A model generated the notes under the pieces. That model searched no databases and was not told the DNA's origin. It saw only the letters and a list, made by a program, of their open reading frames with translations. A stretch of DNA of 9,715 nucleotides from Microcaldota archaeon. GTDB taxonomy: Archaea > Micrarchaeota > Micrarchaeia > Norongarragalinales > UBA97. How positions within the stretch are numbered: the stretch's first letter is position 1; each line of letters opens with the position of its first letter. The translations under genes were made by a program, and so were the position numbers. The DNA lies in contig JACRGG010000092.1 in NCBI GenBank assembly GCA_016217775.1, positions 1 to 9,715 of the forward strand, given 5' to 3'. This document shows, piece after piece, positions 1 to 6,243 of this stretch.

Positions 1-108
1 ACAAGGAAGAAAATAAACGTTTACCTCCGAAAATCAGTTTACGCCGAATAAATCAAACCTCTCTTTAATCATTTTTAGCCACCAAGCCGCTAACGCGCAA
101 TTCCTTGA

Positions 109-465
109 TTAAGCCCGTTTTTGCTTTGCGCCGGTCAATAACGCCATCGCGAGCAGGCTCACGTTTTCTGCGGCCGCGATTTTTTTCGCCTTGACCAGCG
201 AGTGGGGCGGGATGGTGAGGAGCTTTTTTTTCTTGTCAACCTCGCATTTTAAGGCAAGCAAGTGCTTTTTCTTCACCGCCTCTTGGCGTTCTATGTGGAG
301 CTTAAGCAAGTGCAATTTCTCCAAGTCGTTGTGGCGCACTTCAATAAACGGGTGGTGCGCACTTGACTTGAACGATACTCTCCCGCCGAAGCGGCTTATT
401 TTAAGCGCGGTGTTCTTCGCCTTCACCCAGGAGGAACTTATTTTGCGCAAATTAACCCTAGCCAC
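109..465 (-). CDS. Small highly basic protein of unknown function
   Basis: I do not recognise this 118-residue protein. It is strongly basic: about 20 Lys and 7 Arg against 8 acidic residues, plus 7 His. The middle (about residues 43-82) looks helical and contains KKK and DKKKKL clusters. The C-terminus is a short hydrophobic helix (about 96-112) followed by a basic KQKRA tail. There is no signal peptide, zinc-finger cysteine pattern or clear membrane segment. The charge would suit binding nucleic acid or ribosomes, but this is only inference from composition. The start is GTG, 22 bases after the stop of the PAC2 gene on the same strand, with only a weak GGAAG upstream, so it is probably the second gene of a two-gene unit. 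The frame is open, starts close behind its neighbour and is favoured over the opposite-strand frame, but without recognisable homology it remains a likely rather than certain gene. Confidence 0.6.
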   Translation of the reverse strand: MARVNLRKISSSWVKAKNTALKISRFGGRVSFKSSAHHPFIEVRHNDLEKLHLLKLHIERQEAVKKKHLLALKCEVDKKKKLLTIPPHSLVKAKKIAAAENVSLLAMALLTGAKQKRA

Positions 466-487
466 TTTAAACTACTTCCAGAAAAGA

Positions 488-1213
488 TTACGCGTACATA
501 GGGTTGTCTTCCATTCCCTTGTAGTCCTTGTGCAAGGACTTCATTTTCTCCATTGTCTCCTTGATTTTCGACTCCATTTTCGCCGCGTCGTTGACCAGCT
601 CGTTCGTGTCGATTTGCGTGCCGATAATCTCGCTTAATTTGTTTAACAGCCTCGCGGACGCTTTGGGGTCGAGTGGCGCCGCGGTTTGCACCATCAAGTT
701 CGCGGCCGGGATTTTCTGCACCGCGCACTCGGCGATGAGAACGCCGGAAACTCCTTGAGTCGCGCCTTCCTTGATTAACTCGACGCTCTTGTCCTTAAGC
801 TGCTGGGCGATGGCATCATCGGATGGAATCCCGTAAGTCTTGTCGTCCGGAGTCTGCGAGGCGATTCCCGCGAGGGAGTAAATCATTTTCGCGTCGTGCT
901 TTTTAGAGAATTCAATCACGGCGTTGGACAGCGAATAAACCGCGTCCGCGGGGATGACCAGCTCGCTGAATAAAATAATTAGGTTGTGCTTCTCGGATGC
1001 GTAAATTCGCATTGGAGTCATCGGCTTGAAATTGTGTATTGCCGCAACGGGGGGGAACTGGGGGCTGGTGAAATACCCGATTAGAGTCATTCCGAGCTTT
1101 TCCGCCAGGTAAGCCGAGCTGATTGTCCCAATCATTCCGACTCCCGGAAACCCCTCGATTATGATGGGGTTGGTTAAGTTGACTTTCTGGATTTCCTTAA
1201 TCTCGACTTTCAA
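488..1213 (-). CDS. PAC2-family proteasome assembly chaperone / activator-like protein
   Basis: The protein matches the PAC2 family (archaeal PbaA/PbaB and eukaryotic Pba1-Pba2/PAC1-PAC2 relatives), cytosolic proteins that bind the alpha ring of the 20S proteasome. The diagnostic N-terminal stretch is NPIIIEGFPGVGMIG, followed by the segment PQFPPVAAIHNFKPMTP and the alternating strands and helices of the fold. The C-terminal 40 residues are a charged helix ending in Met-Tyr-Ala, which fits the HbYX (hydrophobic-Tyr-any) tail used to dock into proteasome alpha-ring pockets. Length (about 240 residues) is normal. The open frame extends to a TTG at 1234. I prefer the TTG at 1213, because AAGGTG (1220-1225) lies 6 bases before it and the protein then begins MKVEIKEIQKV, as PAC2 proteins usually do. 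GTG at 1222 is another option. It has its own promoter-like region and is followed by the small basic gene. I cannot tell from sequence whether it assembles, activates or regulates the proteasome. Confidence 0.92.
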   Translation of the reverse strand: MKVEIKEIQKVNLTNPIIIEGFPGVGMIGTISSAYLAEKLGMTLIGYFTSPQFPPVAAIHNFKPMTPMRIYASEKHNLIILFSELVIPADAVYSLSNAVIEFSKKHDAKMIYSLAGIASQTPDDKTYGIPSDDAIAQQLKDKSVELIKEGATQGVSGVLIAECAVQKIPAANLMVQTAAPLDPKASARLLNKLSEIIGTQIDTNELVNDAAKMESKIKETMEKMKSLHKDYKGMEDNPMYA

Positions 1214-1254
1214 GCACAACACCTTTTTTAGCAAGAAGATTGACGCGCGCCGAG

Positions 1255-1269
1255 TTTAAAATCATATAT
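1255..1269 (-). promoter_or_regulatory. Probable TATA-type promoter of the PAC2 gene
   Basis: In the gap between the F-type gene stop (1288) and the PAC2 start, the minus strand reads TATATG (1264-1269) then TTTTAAAC, giving a TTTAAA box at 1255-1260. That box is 20-45 bases upstream of the candidate starts (1234, 1222, 1213), the distance expected for an archaeal TBP site and a very short leader. It suggests the PAC2 gene is transcribed separately from the secretion operon upstream. This is a motif call only. Confidence 0.45.
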
Positions 1270-1287
1270 CCCGACTAGGCTGCGATA

Positions 1288-2016
1288 TCATATTTTCGTT
1301 GAGAAAAACAGGAAGACGATTGCGCAAATTGGGAGGAAGGTAATCGCGTACAGGCCGAGGCGCTTCTTGTCGCCGTCGATGACGCACGTGAAGTAGCTTA
1401 ATAGAAGGCAGAAAATAACGAGGTAGCCCTGGCTGGCCAAGAACACGGCCTGCTTTAATTCCGTGTTCTCCCCGAAGCCAAACTGCGAGAGCAATAAGGA
1501 ACTCGAATCGAGTTTGGCGACTAGGGCGAATACTATCGCAATGAGCGCGGGGACGAGGAATACGGCGGCGAAGAGAGTGTATTTTTGAATCGCCAGGGTT
1601 GACTTGCGGTCCTTCTCGATTGAAGACAGTTCGAGGGAGTACTCCGCGATTTCCTTAAAGCTAGTGGAGAGGTCCGCGCCGGTTTCGTACGCGCTTGCAA
1701 GCAATTCAATGGAGCGGCCGAATAATTTTGATTTAGTTACCGCGCGCGAGTTCTCCAATGCAACTCCGACAGAATCGCCGGCGTTTACTGCGGACAAGAT
1801 TTTGCTGAATTCCCTGTTCACCTGCCTGTTCCCGTCCGAGAGGTCCTCGAGGATTTTCTCGAAGGGAGTCTGCGGGGGGTAAGACGCGATTTGCAACAGC
1901 GCGGACGGGAGTTCCTGCTCCAACTCCGAGATTTTCTTTTGCTCCGCGAACTCCGAGTAGAAGCGGTGGAACAAAAACGGCCAGAACACGCACAGCCACA
2001 GTATCAACTCCAGCAT
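1288..2016 (-). CDS. Type II/IV secretion F-type (TadC/ArlJ-like) platform membrane protein 2
   Basis: This 242-residue protein has the T2SS F-domain pattern: an N-terminal membrane anchor (about 3-19), a cytoplasmic helical bundle (about 30-145) with the typical ELPSALLQIAS start, the TPFEKILEDL segment and the ETGADLSTSFKEIAE segment, then three membrane helices (about 146-168, 188-212 and 220-238). F-type proteins form the inner-membrane platform of type II secretion, type IV pilus, Tad and archaellum systems and sit on the hexameric ATPase. Here it is the last gene of the operon, directly behind a second F-type gene, so the pair resembles TadB/TadC rather than the single long ArlJ. The start is the ATG at 2016, which gives a normal N-terminal anchor. 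The start region is tandemly duplicated (see 2002-2036). The machine it belongs to cannot be named because no pilin gene is nearby. Confidence 0.85.
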   Translation of the reverse strand: MLELILWLCVFWPFLFHRFYSEFAEQKKISELEQELPSALLQIASYPPQTPFEKILEDLSDGNRQVNREFSKILSAVNAGDSVGVALENSRAVTKSKLFGRSIELLASAYETGADLSTSFKEIAEYSLELSSIEKDRKSTLAIQKYTLFAAVFLVPALIAIVFALVAKLDSSSLLLSQFGFGENTELKQAVFLASQGYLVIFCLLLSYFTCVIDGDKKRLGLYAITFLPICAIVFLFFSTKI

Positions 2017-2036
2017 TTTATCAACTCAAGCATTTT
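2002..2036 (-). repeat. 17-base tandem duplication of the start-codon region
   Basis: The minus strand contains two adjoining copies of an 18-base string beginning AAAATGCT and ending GAGTTGATA, offset by 17 bases and sharing one base, with one mismatch (T in the upstream copy, G in the downstream copy). Each copy carries ATG followed by codons for Leu-Glu-Leu-Ile. Because 17 is not a multiple of three, only the downstream ATG (2016) reads into the F-type protein. The upstream ATG (2033), which follows the preceding gene's TGA by two bases, reads 9 codons and stops at TGA 2004-2006. Confidence 0.9.
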
Positions 2037-2887
2037 CAGTTCACCGACAATTTTGGCATTGAATTCGCGAGGTAATAGAGTATTGCAACGTTTGCCAGCG
2101 GGAATCCGAGGAGGAAGACGAAGTAAATCGTTTGGATGCTTATTTTCGCGTCGAGAAAGCTCGAGCCGATAATCGCGTACGCGGAGAAAAGAGAGGGGAG
2201 GAGGCTGCTTGTCGCGATGAAGACTATGCTTAAAAACGTCATTTTAGACGCGAATTTCTTCAACGCGTTCTTCTGCTCGACGAGGAGTTCCTCGCTTAAT
2301 TTGTTCAACCCGATTGACTCGACTCCGTTCTCGTACGAAAACGCGGTTAGCATCATCGCGCGCTTGTAATACACGGAGTCAACGCGCTTGAGGCTGTGGC
2401 GCAACGCGCCGCTTACTCCCATCGAGCGCGAATCGAGGAGAATGTCCTTGAATTCGCGCGACAACTCGTTTTTGTTCCTAGAGTACTTTTCCAAAATCGA
2501 TTCGAGCGGCTCGTGCTTTAGCCGAATGCTCAATTCTTTTAGGAACAGCGCGAGGCTTGACTCGATTTTCTTCGCGCGGGATTTCTTGGCGAAAAACGGG
2601 GTTGAAAAAAACGCGGCGAACAGCAATATCGGCAGGAGGAGAATGACGAGAGCGAAGTTGATTGGGTTGAATGGAAGCAAGGCAAGTAACGCAATGGCGC
2701 AAATCGCGGAGAGCAGCGCGCTTGCGTTCGCGCACGAGTTGAGAAAGGTTTTAGGGCCGCAGGCAAACCGCGCTTGAAACAAGTTTTCGCCTGCTTGCTT
2801 GGAGAACTTCGGCGGGATTAGCTGGGTGAAATCCAGGAATTGAATCGAGCAAAAAAATTCAAGCAATCCCGCCACGCTTTTTTTCAC
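2036..2887 (-). CDS. Type II/IV secretion F-type (TadB/ArlJ-like) platform membrane protein 1
   Basis: This 283-residue protein has an amphipathic N-terminal region (1-50), a hydrophobic hairpin (about 55-72 and 76-95), a cytoplasmic F domain (about 105-215) and a second hydrophobic pair (about 216-240 and 252-273). Within the F domain, the ESSLALFLKELSIRL helix, the EPLESILEKYSR segment and the SYENGVESIGLNKLSEEL segment have the helix layout of T2SS F / Tad / archaellum platform proteins. Its stop is followed closely by the second F-type gene, so this locus encodes the platform as two separate chains. The GTG start overlaps the ATPase stop by four bases (GTGA), a classic translational-coupling arrangement, so the ATPase and platform are very likely made together. 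Similarity is by pattern and context. The paralogous role (B-like versus C-like) is inferred from order. Confidence 0.85.
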   Translation of the reverse strand: MKKSVAGLLEFFCSIQFLDFTQLIPPKFSKQAGENLFQARFACGPKTFLNSCANASALLSAICAIALLALLPFNPINFALVILLLPILLFAAFFSTPFFAKKSRAKKIESSLALFLKELSIRLKHEPLESILEKYSRNKNELSREFKDILLDSRSMGVSGALRHSLKRVDSVYYKRAMMLTAFSYENGVESIGLNKLSEELLVEQKNALKKFASKMTFLSIVFIATSSLLPSLFSAYAIIGSSFLDAKISIQTIYFVFLLGFPLANVAILYYLANSMPKLSVN

Positions 2888-4179
2888 CTATATGAAGAAA
2901 TTGCCTGCAGGCAGTCCGCGTAGGAAGAGCTTGTCTTGTGCTTCTCCAGGAAATTGCAGCGCTTCTCCAATTCTTTCTCCAAATCAAGGCCCGGAAAAGT
3001 GCTTTCCGCAATTGATTGCAGGACTTTAATCGCGTCGCGCGTGGGCTTGAGCCCGCCGCCGTCGTTTTGGAAAACCATTTTCTGCTCTTTAGGGGAGTAA
3101 ACCTGGGAGCAAACGCGTTTTTCCACGCTTACGCCGTTTTTCACTTGATTGACCCTGCGCTGGACGATGACTAAGTCAAGCTCGCTTAATTCCTCCGCCG
3201 TCAGCCCAAGGCGCTTCAAGCGGTTTAATGCCTGCACTCCGTCAGTCGCGTGAATCGTCGCGTAAGTCCCGCGCGCTTGGCCCGCAAGCAGGCACTCGCC
3301 TAGTGCTTGGGCTTCCTCGGCGTTTCGCACTTCCCCGACTATGACTCGGTCGGGCCTCATTCTAAGCGTGTCTTCAACTAGGTTGCTTAAAGTGATTGAA
3401 AGCTCTTTGTTCGCGATTATTTTCACGCAGTGCTCCTGGAAAATGTTCAATTCAGGGGTTTCCTCGACTACCACCACGCGCTCGTTTAATGGAACGAATG
3501 AAAACAATGCGTTTAGCGTTGTCGTCTTGCCGCTCCCCGTGTTTACGCACACTAGCATAGATGAGCTGGACTGGAGGAGCATCCAGAAGAACGCGAGGGA
3601 CTTGCTTGAGTAAATGCTTGGGAACAACTGCATTGGGCTAATCGGGTTTTTCTTGAATTTTCTAATAGTGACTTCAACGCGCTTGTTCACGGGGGGGATT
3701 GTCGCGTGGATTCGCTCGCCTGTTTCAAGCACGGCGTTAAGCCGAGGGTACTGGTAGGAGACGCGCCTGCCTATGCCGCGGCTCATCTTGTTCACCGAGT
3801 TGATTATCGCCTGGGACGACTCGAACTGCACGTTTGTTTTCTGCCAGCCCTCGCCCGCGACGTAGACGAAGACGGGCTGTTTCTCGCCGAGGATGGCGAT
3901 TTCTTCGATAGCGTCGTCGCGCAGGAACGCGTCGAGCACGCCGTGGCCGGAAATTTCCGACTCCAAGTACTTGAGTATTTTAGCCGCGCGGGTTTTCTCC
4001 AAAATCAGCCTGTGGGAGCGGCAGTATTCCTCTAGAAGCTGTGAAATGGTTTTTTGGGAAGAGAGTTTTTGCAGTTCGACCAGAGTGTTCGACAACTCTA
4101 GTTCCTTGGCGTTAAGCTGCTCGCTTGCTACTTGGTACGCCGTTTTTTGCCCGGTAATTCTCCAGTTGCCTTCCACCAA
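2884..4179 (-). CDS. Type II/IV secretion (TadA/GspE/ArlI-like) hexameric ATPase
   Basis: This is a secretion/pilus assembly ATPase of the GspE-VirB11-TadA superfamily, a cytoplasmic hexamer that drives pilin or substrate movement through the F-type platform. Visible parts (431-residue numbering): a helical N-terminus (about 15-75), an N-terminal domain (about 80-180, including the arginine-rich segment GERIHATIPPVNKRVEVTIR), Walker A around 212-219 (VNTGSGKT), an Asp-box-like VVVVEE at 235-240, Walker B DRVIVGE at 277-283 with catalytic Glu283, and a His box ATIHAT with His310. The first Walker A position is Val212, where the family normally has Gly or Ala. The TTG at 4179, or the adjoining GTG, overlaps the DUF192 gene by about 50 bases. 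A run of seven G at 4190-4196 may be its ribosome site. A later TTG at 4095 with AAGGA upstream would remove the overlap and give 403 residues. Family call firm; exact start uncertain. Confidence 0.93.
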   Translation of the reverse strand: MVEGNWRITGQKTAYQVASEQLNAKELELSNTLVELQKLSSQKTISQLLEEYCRSHRLILEKTRAAKILKYLESEISGHGVLDAFLRDDAIEEIAILGEKQPVFVYVAGEGWQKTNVQFESSQAIINSVNKMSRGIGRRVSYQYPRLNAVLETGERIHATIPPVNKRVEVTIRKFKKNPISPMQLFPSIYSSKSLAFFWMLLQSSSSMLVCVNTGSGKTTTLNALFSFVPLNERVVVVEETPELNIFQEHCVKIIANKELSITLSNLVEDTLRMRPDRVIVGEVRNAEEAQALGECLLAGQARGTYATIHATDGVQALNRLKRLGLTAEELSELDLVIVQRRVNQVKNGVSVEKRVCSQVYSPKEQKMVFQNDGGGLKPTRDAIKVLQSIAESTFPGLDLEKELEKRCNFLEKHKTSSSYADCLQAISSYR

Positions 4180-4517
4180 AGCGCTTTCCCCCCCAAAATC
4201 GCGTGTTTTGCCGCGGTTCCAATTGGGGCTTCTATTAAATACAAGCTATTAACCTTTGGTAGAACAATTAACCGGCTTGAAGGCACGCTTTTAACGTCCA
4301 CGACGCGCTTTTTTTCGTCCAGGAATATGGCCTCAAACGGAGTGCAGAAAAACGAGTGAATCGCGTTTTTAGCCCTCGATGGCGAGTCGAACTCGAACAA
4401 GAGGGGCGTGAAGAGGCGGGGCTGGAACATTATTCCCTTGGCTTTCTCGAAATGCGTCCGGGCTTGGAGGGCGCGAAAGAGCTTTTTCCTGCCTTTGAAA
4501 ACGAGTATTTCGCGCAT
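4128..4517 (-). CDS. DUF192 family protein
   Basis: The 129-residue product matches the DUF192 family (PF02643). Features seen: the ARTHFEKAKGIMFQP segment (about 19-33), which corresponds to the family's ART..E..KGLM.R signature; LLFEFDSP (39-46); IHSFFCTPFEAIFLDEKKRVVDV (about 53-75); and the terminal LYLIEAPIGTA segment (92-102). The molecular function of DUF192 is not established. Many members have a signal peptide or lipobox, but this one has none and would be cytosolic. The open frame continues upstream to a TTG at 4610, but the TATA-like box at 4555-4564 lies inside that extension, so the ATG at 4517, which starts right at the conserved domain, is preferred. It is the first gene of the operon ahead of the secretion ATPase and overlaps it by about 50 bases, so a link to that machine is possible but unproven. 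The tail is basic (KKRRTK). Confidence 0.85.
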   Translation of the reverse strand: MREILVFKGRKKLFRALQARTHFEKAKGIMFQPRLFTPLLFEFDSPSRAKNAIHSFFCTPFEAIFLDEKKRVVDVKSVPSSRLIVLPKVNSLYLIEAPIGTAAKHAILGGKALWWKATGELPGKKRRTK

Positions 4518-4554
4518 TGTTAACAGCAGTTCAACGCCGTCGGGCAATAATAAG

Positions 4555-4564
4555 TTTTTTATAA
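4555..4564 (-). promoter_or_regulatory. Probable TATA box of the DUF192-ATPase-F-F operon
   Basis: The minus strand reads TTATAAAAAA here, close to the archaeal TATA consensus. It lies about 40 bases before the DUF192 ATG (4517), predicting transcription start near 4530-4535 and a short leader. It is the main basis for rejecting the longer upstream extension of the DUF192 frame. It is probably the promoter for the whole four-gene operon, since all downstream genes overlap or nearly touch. Confidence 0.55.
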
Positions 4565-4591
4565 CGAGAGTTGATAAGCTAGTAAAGCGCC

Positions 4592-4608
4592 AATAAAATA
4601 GCTTAAAC
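4592..4608 (+). promoter_or_regulatory. Probable A/T-rich promoter element of uppS
   Basis: The plus strand carries AATAAAATA (4592-4600) followed by GCTTAAAC (4601-4608). The TTAAA core is about 40 bases before the preferred uppS ATG (4646), so transcription would start near 4630 with a leader of roughly 15 bases. No Shine-Dalgarno sequence is seen. Together with the minus-strand TATA box at 4555-4564 this makes a divergent promoter region between uppS and the secretion operon. Confidence 0.4.
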
Positions 4609-4645
4609 AAGCTGCCGCTGCATTAATGCTAAGAACGTGTTTTTA

Positions 4646-5344
4646 ATGGATTACCCAAAGTCTGTTGCAATAATCCCGGACGGCAACCGCAGGTTCGCGA
4701 AAAAGCACAGCCTCTCGTTCTCCAACTTTTACCAAGCCGGGTTTAAGAAAGTCGAATCGGCGTTAGGGTGGGGGGAGGAGTCCGGAGTAGAGAAAATGAC
4801 TTTCTGGGCGCTGTCGTTGGACAACCTGCAAAAACGCAGTTCGTTTGAATTGGCTTTGTTGTTCAAGTTAATGGAGCAAAACATTTCAAGCGCGTTTTCA
4901 AACCCGGCTTTTGAAGAAAAGGGGATTAAGGCAAGGTTTTTCGGGCGCTTGGACTTGCTGCCTCAAAGCCTGCGCGAGAAAATAAGCGTTTTGGAGGAAA
5001 AAACGCGCGGGAACAAGTCGTTCGAGCTTAACGTCGCCATAGCGTACTCGGGGCAGGAGGAATTGGTTAACGCGAGCAGGAAGCTAGCGTTGGACTTGAA
5101 CGAGGGGAAAATCAGAGAGGGGGAGGTCAACGCCCAGACGTTCTCCAAGTACTTGTATTTTAATCAAGCACCGGACTTGATTATCCGCACTGGGGGAGTC
5201 CAGCGCCTCTCGTCGTTTATGCCGTTCCACACGGGGTACTCGGAGTTGTTTTTCTCCAAAAAACTTTGGCCGGAATTCACGAAACGCGATTTTAACTCCG
5301 CCCTTGCGCACTACGCGGGCACTCAAAGAAGGTTCGGGAAGTAA
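4646..5344 (+). CDS. uppS: cis-Prenyltransferase (undecaprenyl/polyprenyl diphosphate synthase family)
   Basis: This enzyme adds isopentenyl diphosphate units in cis to an allylic primer. In archaea the product becomes the dolichol-type lipid carrier for N-glycan assembly. Conserved motifs in the 232-residue product: AIIPDGNRRFAKK (8-20) with the Mg-binding Asp12; FWALSLDN (53-60) in place of YAFSxEN; LNVAIAYSGQEEL (128-140); PDLIIRTGGVQRLSSF (176-191), with the diphosphate-binding arginines; and the GYSELFF segment (197-203), with its metal/substrate Glu200, before LWPEF. It ends TQRRFGK, like bacterial UppS. The position equivalent to E. coli His43 (GHKAG) reads FYQAG, so that histidine is missing. 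The frame opens at a GTG (4637), but the ATG at 4646 begins at the conserved region and has better promoter spacing. Product chain length cannot be read from sequence. The nearby surface protein with N-glycosylation sequons is a plausible beneficiary. Confidence 0.95.
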   Translation: MDYPKSVAIIPDGNRRFAKKHSLSFSNFYQAGFKKVESALGWGEESGVEKMTFWALSLDNLQKRSSFELALLFKLMEQNISSAFSNPAFEEKGIKARFFGRLDLLPQSLREKISVLEEKTRGNKSFELNVAIAYSGQEELVNASRKLALDLNEGKIREGEVNAQTFSKYLYFNQAPDLIIRTGGVQRLSSFMPFHTGYSELFFSKKLWPEFTKRDFNSALAHYAGTQRRFGK

Positions 5345-5356
5345 TTCCCTGCGCAA

Positions 5357-5385
5357 AACCGCGGTTGATTAGCAGCCTATTTTTT
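5357..5385 (+). terminator. Probable terminator of uppS in a convergent junction
   Basis: Between the converging uppS and minus-strand membrane gene lies a perfect 10-base palindrome AACCGCGGTT (5357-5366), then TATTTTTTC with six T (5380-5385). An oligo-T tract just after a stop codon is the main archaeal intrinsic termination signal. The T tract overlaps the last codons of the opposite gene. Whether the palindrome matters is unknown. Confidence 0.45.
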
Positions 5386-6219
5386 CAGCTCTGAATCCAG
5401 CTTAATCAGCTCCAAGTCGAGTTCGTTGCTTAACGCCTTTAATGTCGCGTCGTCGATTTCGCGGCGCAAGTAGCGCACGCTAAGGCCTTTCTTCTGCTCG
5501 AGCAGCTTGTTTTTCTTTTCAGAAAGCGATTCTTTCGACTCGCCGGCCTTGGAGGCAAAGTGCTTGAATGCAAAAACGCCGATTGCGCCGGCAACTGCGA
5601 TTGTAAGAACGCTGGTCGGCAAGTCGCGCAGGAATACTAGCGACGCCCCAACGCCAAATAGGATTGAGGCAATGCCGGAGAGAATTGATTTGTTTTCGTA
5701 AAGCAATTTGCCCAAGTTTTGGTACTCCTCGGATTTTCCCGCCTTAAGGCAGGCAAGCCAGAGCATTGCGCTGAAAATAATTACGGTAATCCCCAGGTAG
5801 TTGAGGAGGCTGAAGCTGATTGAATCCGAGTCGCGCGAGCGGACTATGCTTATTGGAAGCTCTTGGCCGGCCGAAGACGGGAATTTAAGGCGCAAAATTA
5901 TTTGCTCGCGGCCCTGCGGGGTTTTCGCGCGCAGCTTAATCCATGATTGCTTCTGGAAATCGATTGAAACGCTTGCTTGGCACGCGGTCTTGTCCGCGTT
6001 TGGCTCACAAGTTAGCTTGCCGAAGCTGGAGTCTACAAACTCGAGGGTTGAATCGAAGGAAGCGCTGAAAACGCCCGTCTCGCCGCTTGAGTCGCTTAGC
6101 AGGAAATCGATTTGATTCTCCTCCCCGACTTGAGTCAAGACGGGCTGGGAAATCTTGGCGGACCAGACGATGCCGCTCAATAAGGCGAGTGTGGCCAGGG
6201 CGAATAGGATTTTTTTCAT
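5377..6219 (-). CDS. Exported membrane protein with cytoplasmic helical tail, function unknown
   Basis: I do not recognise the family. The 280-residue product starts with a signal peptide (about 1-21, MKKILFALATLALLSGIVWSA). A beta-rich extracellular domain follows (about 22-135), with one possible disulfide pair (Cys71 and Cys80). Then come a membrane helix (about 137-158), a short cytoplasmic loop, two more membrane helices (about 178-196 and 203-219), and a charged cytoplasmic helical tail (about 225-280). The tail contains LSVRYLRREIDDATLKALSNEL, which resembles short SHOCT-like tails seen on membrane proteins; this is a loose pattern match. The ATG at 6219 is chosen over the TTG directly before it. 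A TTTAAA lies about 28 bases upstream with no ribosome site, so the mRNA is probably leaderless. It is divergent from the Kazal surface-protein gene and seems to share that TATA box, so the two may be co-regulated and act together at the envelope. Confidence 0.8.
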   Translation of the reverse strand: MKKILFALATLALLSGIVWSAKISQPVLTQVGEENQIDFLLSDSSGETGVFSASFDSTLEFVDSSFGKLTCEPNADKTACQASVSIDFQKQSWIKLRAKTPQGREQIILRLKFPSSAGQELPISIVRSRDSDSISFSLLNYLGITVIIFSAMLWLACLKAGKSEEYQNLGKLLYENKSILSGIASILFGVGASLVFLRDLPTSVLTIAVAGAIGVFAFKHFASKAGESKESLSEKKNKLLEQKKGLSVRYLRREIDDATLKALSNELDLELIKLDSELKK

Positions 6220-6243
6220 CAAATTTTGTTACAACCGACTTGC

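Noticed and set aside
28..80. Possible C/D-box guide RNA on the minus strand: ATGATTA, later CTGA, flanked by AAAA and TTTT that could pair.
   Set aside because: The C box has a mismatch, there is no internal D' box, and the spacing between boxes is too short for a guide. An A/T-rich gene-free stretch can give this by chance.
1..108. Perfect GGAGGT on the minus strand (23-28), suggesting a gene start to the left.
   Set aside because: No ATG, GTG or TTG lies at usable distance downstream on that strand before the window edge. The only ATG frame nearby (12 codons) is upstream of it. The stretch has no gene I can support.
191..637. Long plus-strand open frame of 148 codons.
   Set aside because: It lies opposite the small basic gene and the end of the PAC2 gene, has no domain, and its sequence is low-complexity Phe/Leu/Ser typical of an antisense frame.
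4518..4610. N-terminal extension of the DUF192 protein by 31 residues from a TTG, considered as a signal peptide or anchor.
   Set aside because: The TATA-like box lies inside it and the residues do not form a convincing signal peptide; the ATG at 4517 is better supported.
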